A stretch of DNA of 64,000 nucleotides. Origin: Dendrolimus kikuchii (Eukaryota > Arthropoda > Insecta > Lepidoptera > Lasiocampidae). The notes under the pieces were generated by a model. The model was not told where the DNA came from. It did not search any database and saw nothing but the letters and a program-made list of their open reading frames with translations. The translations under genes were made by a program, and so were the position numbers. The stretch lies in the NCBI GenBank assembly GCA_019925095.2, contig CM034401.1:6049838-6113837 (forward strand). Direction: 5' to 3'. Positions 49,801 to 61,800 of this stretch are shown in pieces (within the stretch, counting starts at the first letter, position 1; the number at the start of each line of letters is the position of its first letter).

Positions 49801-52800
49801 GTAATTATGTCTTTTGTAAGAAATGTGAACTGTATAGTCAAATGTGGCCTTTTGAGTTGTCACAAGAACTCCGTTGAATAGCACCAGCTGATAATCTACA
49901 GTTCAGCTGTGCTACACATTGGCATAAGAAAATGAAGAAACTATACTGTAAACTAAGATCTGGCTTAAAGGCCTAGCTGCCAAGCCATAAACCTAAAAAA
50001 AATATATCACTCACTAGATTGAATGAGTTAGCACTAGCTAACTTGTGTTAATCGCTTTAACGTGTCGTTTAGTACCATTAATGCCAAGTATTGCCATTGT
50101 TGTTATAATCGCCTATATTAAATTATAATGTATTGGAAACAAGGGGTGTTTGATTTGAATAGACTCCACGCACCCTACAGAAGCATTTAATAGAAAATAC
50201 GTCATACCTTCTAGCTTCGCAAAAAAATATATCTACATATTTTTTAAATAAATCTACGTTGAAAATCTTTTTTAGTTGTAACATCTAAAGCTTGAATGGT
50301 AGTCAATGGAACTGGTATTCAACATAGATTGAAGATCTTACCGTCTTGTTCAGTTTGGCAGTGGATGGGTGCAGATCGGACGCCGTCTCCGCCGTTCGTG
50401 GTGGCGAGAACTTCCATCGAGTAGTTAGTGAATTTCTTGAGGCCATGAAGAATGGTTTCGCTACTAGCAGTTATCTTTGTGTCCTTTGTTTTCTCGTCTA
50501 AAAGCATTTTTTTAATTATTGTAGAATCAGAAAAGATAACGTAGGCACCTTTAACCAATTTGGTCCAATTTAGTTGTTCCATTTAATACTACCAGCGTTT
50601 TTGACAAAAATACCACTGTTATCATATTGTACAGAATTAATGGCCACGCTGATAAAGCGTATGAAGCCATGAATTTTAAAACTATTAAAACTATAATTAC
50701 CTACATTTAAATTAAAAGTAAAGCAATCGACATTTCATTTAGTTACAACGCTTCTCCAAGCACTTTCTACAGATGTTACGTAAATAAAACCAAGATTAAA
50801 TAACACTAGTGACTCCTAGCGATCAAAGTGGAACCAGAGCAACATATTAAAGTACTAGAAATGCCATTCCTAACATTCTTCTTATATGGTAAGACACGTC
50901 ACACCTATCGCGTTGTAAGATCACATAATGGATCTAAAATACAAAAAAAAATTAACACGACAAATTGAAAACCACCTATTTTATTTAAGGTTAAAAACCC
51001 AATCCTAAGTGCATAAATGTAATTAGGATTGAGATACAATATACACGGATATATTACTATTAAGCCGATACATACCATACCAGGTTTCGCTTGGCCCGTA
51101 GATGACTTTGTATGCCTTGATGAGTCCGTTAGCAGCAGCAAGAGGAGGGGAGATCCAAGACACGCGAATGGTCTGAGCCGTGAGGGTGGTGCATAAAACA
51201 TCCTGGGGCGGAGCTGATGGGGCGCCTTCTGCGGTATAAGCTCGCACTTCGCCAGAAATCGGACCAGATCCCATCTTGTTGAAAGCCTGAACTACCATTG
51301 CGTACTGGGTGTATGTTCTGTTGACAATGGTTTTTCATAATGGAAAGTGGTTACTATAGCTTATGGATATATGAAACAGTAGAGGTACTACGAAGACCAA
51401 TATCCTGCCGCCTTAAAGGAAACACCTCTTGCAACATATAATTTTTTAATATTCCTAACTACCGTAAAAAAAATCAAATATCTGAAGATACCGCTTTAGT
51501 TTCTATCTAAATCAGCCCCGATATTCCTTTGAGTATTTTTCGCTATATTTTATAATTTCGAATATGGTCATACAGGATCATTTAAAAAATTCACATGTAT
51601 ACATATAAATTATCACGCTTGTTTCCTGTAGGGAACTTGGGATCCTGACACCTTTCGCTTAATTTATTTTAATTAACAAAAACCCATATTATAGCGGTGT
51701 GGGAAAATCTCAACTGGGAGCTCATTGCAAATTCTTAGTGCTACAATTATGGTGTTTAAATAGCTAAAACGAATTACTACGAAGCAGCAGTTTAAGGCTG
51801 TTATTTTTATGTTCCTGTCTCACATCATTTATCATTTACTACGGTGAAATTCCATTACAATAAGGTAACCAGAGCCCAGTACCTACTAATTTTCACAGAC
51901 TAAAATTATTATTAAGCAATGTATAGTCAATGTCAAATCTTCTTTGTAGAGAAGAAGCTACTTACTTCAAATTAAGAATGTCAAGATGATGTTCTTTGCC
52001 AGATTCCTTTGAGATGTCCACAGTTTCAAAAACATATGACTTGTTGCTAGAGGCCAGTTTGTATCCAACGTAGTATCTGGTAAAAGAACACTGAGTCATT
52101 AATTATACTGGAAGCAAAAAATATATTACTTTTAGATAAGGCATGACCAGAAAACTGTAATATTGCTTCGCTTTATTAAAGCCACTTTCATGGTAGGTAA
52201 TTTTTTTATTGGCAAAAGCTGGCAAACAGATAGAAGCGCCACATGTAGTAAAGTGGCTACTGCTGTCTATGGACGTTTGCAACATCATTGTAAACGAGTT
52301 ACCGGCATCGACAAAATTTTATGACACCATACTAAGTATGTTTATAATATATATAATAACCATAATAAAGAAACTAAGCCCATATAGTCGAGACAACTGC
52401 CCAGCAAAACATAGAAATGAGTCGAAGCCAACCTGATTTGAAGTTATACAACGAATAACATGTTGTTTATGACAACGTAGGTATTTGTTAGTAAATGGAA
52501 AAAACGTGATTGCAGCGCCATCTATTTAGCTAATCTGTCTATTCTATGTAAACGACATCATTTATCGGGATAAAAAATATCCTAAGTGTTAATTCAGGTT
52601 ATAAGCCATTTCTATGTAGAGTTTCGTTCATATACGTTTTGTAATTTTCAAAAAGGATGCGATCTCATCGCCATCTTTTTCGATATTTTCGTCTATCCCG
52701 CTGATACGACGTCATTTAACGGGATTAAAAGTATTCTAAGTTACGTCCCGGTATACAAGTTTGCTGTATATCGAGTTTCATTTAAATCTGTTTAGTAGTT

Positions 52801-55800
52801 TTCCGTCCCGTTTGAGTCATCTTCCATACACTCAATAAAATACATAGGGTGTAAATAATTAAAAAAGGTATATAATGAAAACATTGCTCACCCCTGAAGT
52901 TCACCATTCCAGTCCTGTGGTGGAGGAGGCTTCCAAGTAACACGCAGTGTATGTTTGTCAACAGCGTCAACTTTAACATCCTGAGGAGGTCCCGTGGGAG
53001 CTTCTTCGGCGGTGATAATTGTAACAGTTTCTGATGGTTCGGAAGTGCCAAGTTCGTTTTCAGCGACGATCCTAATGTGGTACGCAGTTGCAGGCCTAAG
53101 ACTGAATACACCGGCCTCCGTTGCGTCTCCTGGTACGAGGACTCTAGAAAGAGAAAAATATAAATAAGAATACAGTTCTTTAGATCACTTTTAAAGTATT
53201 ATAATATCAACAAAGTCTTCGATTACAGTATTTAATATAATACAATAAACTATAATACTAAACTACTGCGGTATATTTATCAGATTTTGGGTTTATAACT
53301 CGGTTTATAAGGAGAAATCTTTCATAAAAGGTTAACTTTATTAAACGCATAATATTATTAATAATGAATAATATATTTTATTTCATGGACTACTGAAACC
53401 AAAAAATTGGAATATTTTCACGAGATTAAGGATTTGAATTTAATGCAAAGGAAACAGAACGAACCGATTACTTTTCAATTTTGTACACGTGCACATTGAA
53501 AACAAGGACGAACATGGTTATTATAATCGCGGAAAACATTATACTTTTCAAGAGATGCTGATTTAAAGTTTCCGATAGAAAAACACATGAAAGTTTGGTT
53601 TTTAAATTATCATTTTCTACGGATACGACCGAAGTCTTATGCGGCTTATAAATACCTGTCAATATCCTTTTCCCAGTTGCCCTTTGCGCGTTTGTATTCA
53701 ATCAAGAACTTCTTGATAGGCGAGTTGCCATCGTAAGGTGCCGCCCACGAGAGTTGCACAGTCCTTCCAGATTTATCCAAAACTTTCAAGCCGTAAGGAG
53801 CTTCAGGCACCTCTACAATAATAAATGCAAAAATGTCGAGACCTAACTTCTTAAATATCATTTTAATATTAAAGTCTTTAAGTTCTTCAAGAACTCAGGT
53901 TACAAGGTCTGAACAGAGCGTTTACCAGCTAAGAATAACATCAAGCAGTTACGGGATATACCTAAGATAGACTTTGAATTTCTAGTTAATTATTTAAGGT
54001 TATATGTCTCAATACACTGTTTGCCCGCACCAAACTGTCTCTGCGAATTTTCGTCGCTGACTTTTTTTATGTATTTCTACTATGTGTACAATCAGGTTTG
54101 AACTTACCTTGGATAATCATGTTGATGCTTGTATCATCGGAGCCAAAAGCGTTAGTTGCGACGCAAGTGAAAAGTGCACTATCAGATCTTTCGGTTCTCC
54201 TAATACTAAGGTCAGAAACAACACCGCCGGGCAAGATTTCTTCACGAATAGTGTATCGAGGATCTGATTTTGGCTCAAGGCGTTTGTTGTTCATGTTCCA
54301 AATGATACCAATTGGCTGAAAACCATATTTTATTAATTAGAAATCGTTGCATAGAATAGAGCCGCACTTTATTGCTTGGAGTTATTAAAGCTACGATTTG
54401 TTCTTATTAATATTTCTGGTTGTAATTAGAATTGATCGTCGTCTCATTTATCTATCATCAAACCTAGCCTAGGCAGATAGATTTATTTTTATTGGCTGCT
54501 TAATACATATATTGGTAAGTATTACCTTTTCTCCTTTAGCTTGGCATTGCAGAACAGTTGGTTCACTCCTTCGGGCAGTTTGATTCCTCATTTTAATTTC
54601 AAATTGGGGTGGAGCTGCAATAGTTCGTCAAATTAGGCATTTATTACTAACCATATTTTTAAACATCTTTTCATTGAACATTTTTAAAGATTTACAACAT
54701 ACCCTGAACGCTGATGATAATTACAGCTGACAATCCTGCCCCGATTCCATTCACAGCTTCGCACAAATAGTAACCTTCATTAGTCTTTTGAATATTCGCA
54801 ATAGTCAAAGTGCCATCTTCAACTTTAACGTTAGGGTCATTTGGCTTAAGGTCTTTGTAATCGGCTGGTGCATCACCTGAAGTATAAATATTTTTTGTAT
54901 CAAACTTCAATATATTTGATTTCTGCTCGTAAAGTTTAAGCAGATAAATGTTAAAGAACCCCTTTCAATAAAACCTCTATTATAGGGTTCCGTAACCATT
55001 TTGACGATATCGGAACACTTATAAAATCATTGTCTACGTCTATTTGTGTATGTTCTAGTCTAATATCTTACTTTCTTTGCACGAGAGTTATATGAAACCT
55101 GCATATAGAGACCATAATGATAATGGGACTTCAGCTGTATTCCCTTTTCGTTATAATTATAAGGAAATCGAAGATCACTAATGCTGATAATGCAACAATT
55201 ATTTTTTGTTTTGCATGTTTAAAGTTACTTAACTCACCTTCTGCCCTCTTCCAAGTGACTTGGGGCTTAGGGAAACCATCAGCTTTGCATTCAACTTTAG
55301 CATCAGAGCCTTGGGCAAAAGCTTTATCAGTGGGCTCAAGAATCCAGCGTGGGGGCACTGAAAATGGCACCAGAATATTACAACAGCTGTAAAGGGTCTC
55401 ACTAAAATCCAAAACTACTGATGTGAATTTGAGATAATTTTTTAAGATTTACATTTATATTGTTAAGATCATTGTGACAAACATTAAAGAATTTTTTTAA
55501 TTTATTTTAATTTTTATTCTGTCGGTTATAAAAGGTAGAATTTCAGTGTGTCATTTTACAAGTTGTTCACTGAGTGTTATATGTTTGTCTTCATCCTAGC
55601 ATTAAACCCCGGTTTTATCTTAGGTTTTGGCTTTAGAGCCTAAGGACCTTAATATTTCTGTAACTAGTTTTAATTTTTCATCTAGTAACTAGATAATGGA
55701 CCATTTAACATTTACTTTGGTTATAGAAACAGATTAAAGAATTTATTTATTTTGAAGATCAAGTACTAGTCACTTATTAATACGTTATTTACATGGAAGA

Positions 55801-58800
55801 CAAAATTTGTCCTCGTTTAAACATTTTTTCATATCTGATTAAGTATTGTTTTGATTTGTATTTAATTAGTAAAGTGTTTATATCATAGCCGCATATATAA
55901 ATATAGCTGCAATATTTAATGATCACTTTAAATGAATTATAAAAAGATTTCAAGTTTCGGTTTTGTCTAGTACAAAACCGAAAAGTAGTAAAAGTTCTTA
56001 ATCTTCAAAACAGTACTAAAATGTATATAGCTTGTTTTCGCAATAATGAATAAGATTTTGCGCATGTTAAACCGTATTTCTAAAGAAATGATTTGTTTTA
56101 AATAAAACAAAATGACGGCTATATACATTTTAGTGGCATCTTAAATCTAAATTTTGCAAATAATTATGCAAGCATTGAATTACAACATATTTAACAATAA
56201 ATTCAACAGAAAATGTATTAATAAATAAACGAATTAAAAAGCATTTTACATAACGGATATGCAACATATAGTCCTGTCTGCTGAAGTGATTATTAACGTA
56301 AACTAGTATGAGGGACGTATGTAAGTATTAATATGTAAAAATGACTGCCAGTATCAGATTGTTACGTTTAATTTTAATAATAACTTCAACAGACTTGTTA
56401 ACAAGCCAAGCACTAAGCAAGTAAACTGAAAAGCAATATAATATTGTGCAAATTAATCAAGACGAAATAAATAAATAGACTGGATCCCGAGGAAAGGCAG
56501 GAAAGGAAAAATAAAAAATTAATACCGGGAAAGGATCGAGAGGGATTATCGATGATAGCCGCAGCCAGTACCTAATATACATACGAATACATGATCAATT
56601 TAGTCAGCCTATAAACTGGAAGTCCAAATGACAATTAATATCAGATATGCATTGAGAAATCGACGTAGATTTTATACTAAGGAATTATAGGAAAGTTCCC
56701 GTACGGTAGGTACATTCTGAACCTATTCTAATCAACGCCCTATTGCAATTAAAATATTTTAAGCATACGATATCGAAGCTACGCAAAGCTTATCCGTGCT
56801 AGGAATGGAGGATACACTGAGGCGTGTAAAATACTCTTGTACCGTGAACTTCTAGGAAGGCGGTATAGTTGGATATGCCGGCAGCGTTGCGCGCGATACA
56901 CGCGTAAGAGCCACTGTGGACCCACCCTGCCGGGTCAATCAAGAGCAACGAAGCTCTGTGGGCTATCTTAGTAGCAGTTACGCCGTCTCTTTCCTTAAGA
57001 GGCTGGCCCTCAAAGTACCACTGAATATCGAGAGGTAAATCACCCTGTGAGACCAAACAAGTGACTTGGCTGGCCTGCCCAGCGAATAGCGGAGACTCGA
57101 ATGAAAATGGAACTATGCGGGGCAATACTGGAAACAACCACAAAATTCGGAGTTAGATCTATCAATGGCAGGCAATGTTAGCAATCGGTGAAAGAATAAA
57201 TGATGAAGAGTGATATTTGTGAACGATCTTTCCATCCTTGGTGCAGTTGGTGTGGTTAGTCCCCATTATTAATAGTATTTTATGGCAGCAATATAATTAT
57301 TTTATCAGTATAATGTAGACGTGCCATTGACGACGAGTGTTGCTGCGTACTCGACGCGACCGGCCGCGTTCTGTACTATGCACGTGTAGTTCCCCTGATG
57401 ATTGGCAGTCACGGAGTTGATGGTGAGTACAGAAGCGCGGGGGTTTAGCGACATCGTTGTTATGCCTCGTTGGAGACTTGAGTCTATAGTTTCACTACTG
57501 AACGTCCATGATATGTCGAGTGGGGTATCGCCCTTTGTAGCAACACAATTTACGACAGCTGTGTCACCTGGATTCGAAGGCACGTCGCCGAAACTAAACG
57601 GCATTATCAATGGTGGAACTAGGGAATTAAAAAGTTATAATGATATGAGTGATTATTGGAAACTATCAAAAAGAAGTCGAAAGCTTAAACATAAAAATTA
57701 CTATTTCGCACCCCTTACAACTAATTCAGTGGTGTGTGACGCAACGCCCGCTGCGTTGGTCGCAGTGCAGTTATACAGTCCAGCATGGTTTGCATCAATG
57801 GATTCTATTGTGAGAACACTACTCCTTCGGTCCATATTACTGACGCGAGCACCCTGAACATGAGCGACTGACCGATTGTTGACTGTCCAGTCAATACGTA
57901 CAGGCTGATCTCCGTGAGTTATGATACATTGAAGCGCAAAGTAGTCGCCGAGAAAAGCCGGTTCGCTACCGGCAACGAAAGGTGCAATTTTAGGAGGAAC
58001 TGAAACAAATGTAATCTAATTGACAAACTAAAAGAATTCTACTTTATCATGTTTAACGACTGACCGTAAACTATCAAATCTGCCGAGTAAGTATTACGCC
58101 CTGCACGGTTTTCTCCTACACATGTGTATGAACCAGCATATCTTGCATCCACGGATTCAATAATGAGTAAACTACTTCTTTTAGAATTTGTCAAGAGGTA
58201 ATTATTATTCCTCTGCGAGATGGGCTGTCCGTTAAATATCCACGTTATAGTTAAAGGTAAGTCTCCGAAATTTACAGTACACGCAACTTGCAAGTATTCA
58301 CCCACGTTAGCAGGCTTTTCGCCAAAAGAAAAGGGTAACACATTTGGAGGAACTGAAATGAACCAATACAAATAATGACATACGTAAGTTTAATGATTAC
58401 TGAAAATATAACGAAAACATTCAGAAAGAAATGGACAAATAACAAAAGGTTATTGAATTAGAAAACTGAAAAATATGCACCATTTATAATTAAAGTGGAC
58501 GTATGGGAGTGAATGCCGGCATCATTTTCAGCAACACATGTATAGTTCCCGGCATGATCGTGTGATACCGAGCCAATACTAAGTATTGCACTTTTCTCTC
58601 CAATTTGAAATACGGTTACGCCAGATTTAGGCTTAATTGGTTCATTGTTGAAATACCATCGTAGATGCAAGGGATGATCACCCTCAATAACGGAGCAGGG
58701 TGCAGTGACGACTTGTCCAGAATTCATAGCGACTTCCCCGAAAGAGAAAGGTTGGACCACGGGAGGAACTAAATATAAGATAAGCAACAGCCAATTAAAT

Positions 58801-61800
58801 TCTAATGATACAAGTACCAATGACGTTAAGGTGTGCGGTATGACTAGTAGTTCCCGCCCGATTGGTTGCTGAGCACGTGTAATTGCCACTGTTCTGACCC
58901 AATGCATTAGGAATATCAAGCACAGAAACGCGTTCGCTTAGAGATGTTGTTTTAATTCCCATTCTATGATTCACAGGTGACCCTTGGAAGCTCCAATTTA
59001 TAGTTAATGGAGTATCTCCTTTAGAAACATGGCAATCAAGGTGCACAGACTCTCCAGCAAATACAGCCTCGTCCAATTCAAAAGGTTTAATATGAGGGAC
59101 GACTGAGTGAACAAAAAATATTAAATTAGTCATATCGAATATCATGCTAGAACGATCTATTAGCAATACCCTTAACGTTAAGAGTAGTAGAGTAACGATC
59201 TTCGCCGGCTCTGTTTTTTGCTATGCATGTGTAATTGCCACTGTGCGCTCCGGTGACTGCCGCTATCGATAAGAATGAAGTCTGCTCGGCCATCTTCATT
59301 GTTTTAATTCCCATATGAGTTGATAAGTCTTTTCCCTCAAAAGTCCAAGTAATTGTCATTGGTCGATCTCCTTTACTCGCGTGGCATGTCATTTGTACGG
59401 ACTCACCATAGTAAATAGATTCTTCTATCTCGAACGGTAGAATGTGAGGAGGTACTAATCAAAACGAAAATATCTAAATTAAAATCTAAACGTGCATTCT
59501 AGACATTTAAAATCCTAATGAATAATTTATTACGGAAAGGGGTCGAATAGGGTACCATGGATGTTGACAAGAGCAGAATGATTCGCGCTTCCAGCCCGGT
59601 TACTAGCTGTGCAAGTATAATTTCCGCTGTGTTGGCCCATCACAGTTGGTATACTTAAGACGGAAGCTTTTTCTCCTAATTTTGTTGTCTTAATACCCAT
59701 ATTATTATTGTAAGGTACTTGTAAACCCTGAAAACTCCATGTGATTTGAAGGGGTCGGTCTCCTTTAGATACATGACAGGTGAGATGTACTGATTCGCCG
59801 GCGAATATAGATTCTTCGACTTCGAATGGTATAATATGAGGAACCACTAAATTAAAAAAAAAAAGATAACTCATCTACTAACTTATAAAGATAAGAAATT
59901 ATAATACACACAAGTCTAAAACGATGTCAAGTGTACCGATAATTTTAAGTATGGTGGTGTATGAAGTAGATCCCGCGGGGTTTTTCGCGATGCATGTGTA
60001 ATTTCCACTGTGAGCACCAGTAACGGCAGGAAGCATTAATACAGATGATCTATCACCCACTTTTGAAAATGTTCCTAACTCCCGGTCGAGCGTATGTCCA
60101 TTAAACTCCCATTTTATTTCTAAAGGCCTGTCTCCTTTTGATATATGACACATCATTTGTACCGATTCCCCGGAAAATAGATCTTGATCGACGTCGAACG
60201 GTAAAATATTCGGCAAAACTGTACAAAATAAAAGAGGGGAATAAAATAATATACAAACAAACTAAAATCAGAAAGCTTACGTCCATAAAGATGTATTGAT
60301 TGAACTCATGCTGATTCTATCAACACGTCTTATATATCTTGGAGCAGCGTCGAACATAAGACTAGTTTGGTTTATATGACAAACGAAACTGACCATGAAC
60401 GTTTAGGACTGTGGAATGGTTAGTAGACCCAGCTCTGTTTGTAGCAACACAAGTATAGTTGCCGCTGTGGCTTGAAGACGCCGCGGAGATCGACAGAAAT
60501 GACGTTCGCGATGTCATTTTAGTGGTCATAATGCCGAGATGTGATGATGTATTTTCGAAACCATGAAAGTGCCACTTGATATCAAGAGGTAGATCACCCT
60601 TCGAAACATGACAATTGAGTTGAACCGTTTCGCCCGCAAACACAGATTCATCAGCCTCGAAGGGTACGATGTATGGCAATACTGTTAATACAGAAGGCCA
60701 TTATTATTGATGAGCCAAGCGTGCAGCGTGCGTTACAGGCAGGGGTATTTAGCTATCGACTATAGAGATACCATGAACATTAATTGCTGTTGAGTGAACT
60801 GCCAAGCCAGCATGGTTGGCCGCGTGACACGAGTATTCGCCACTGTGACTTGCTGTAGCACTAGATATTGTCAGCAATGACGTTCTGTCGCCGATCTTCA
60901 TTGTAGTTATTCCTTTGTGAGAGGATAATTCCTCTCCATGAAAACTCCAAGTAATAGTAAGAGGTCTGTCGCCTTTAGTAATATGGCAGGTCAACTGTAC
61001 CGATTCACCAGCAAAGACCGGCTCTTCAGCCGTGAATGGGGCGATGTGCGGAGGAACTGGATGGGATATTAATAAACAAAACTTTAATAAAAATGAAATC
61101 AACAACACGAATCTTACAAAAGCAAATGTACCCTGAACGTTTAATATAGACGTATGATCGGTGCTGGCTACGATATTGGAAGCAGTGCAAGTATAATTTC
61201 CAGAATGTTTCTCTGTTACTGCAGGAATTGCTAATATAGTACTCCTGTCCCCTACTTTAGTAATTACAACATTGTTGCTAATTGTAAGAGGTTGGTTTTG
61301 AAATGACCACGTTAACGTTAATGGCATGTCACCCTTCGGAATGTGACACATTACTTGTATGCTCTCTCCATAAAATATACCTTCGTCAAAGTCGAAAGGA
61401 GATATGATTGGTGCCACTGGAAAAAATGACCGGCTACACTGATTACCACAATATTAACTAAAGTAAGCGTAATTATTGAAGGGGAAATGATTGAATAGGC
61501 TGTTGCTTGCGACTGGAGCAATACATAAAAGACAAACAGATCACCAAGACGTTATATACCCTTCACATTGAGTGTTGTGTGATGGCTAGCACTGGCAACA
61601 ATATTAGAGGCGGTGCACGTGTAATTGCCAGCATGTTTAGCCGTTACCAAAGGAATTATGAGAGCTGACCCCATATCCCCAACTTTCAGTATGTTCACCC
61701 CAGGGAGTGAACTCACTTCTCTTCCATCAAAAGTCCACTTGAAATTTAAGGGCTTGTCACCCTTCGATACGTGACACATTACTTGAACTCCCTCTCCATA

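Larger units (their letters stand above)
48225..50341 (-). other. Dscam1 intron C9-C10
   Basis: 2.1 kb. Contains adjacent palindromes (48960-49002), a MITE (49293-49612) and a dispersed repeat (49688-49990). Confidence 0.75.
55358..56842 (-). promoter_or_regulatory. Intron between Ig7 array and C1, with structured elements
   Basis: 1.49 kb without exons. Two strong fold-backs (55955-55983 and 56015-56134) and a GC-richer patch (56479-56574) stand out. In insects this intron of Dscam1 is where a docking element for Ig7 exon choice is reported; a link to these sequences is inference. Confidence 0.45.

Noticed and set aside
57402..57857. 151-codon + strand open frame
   Set aside because: Antisense shadow of Ig7 exons V2 and V3, whose phases, cysteines and splice sites are convincing.
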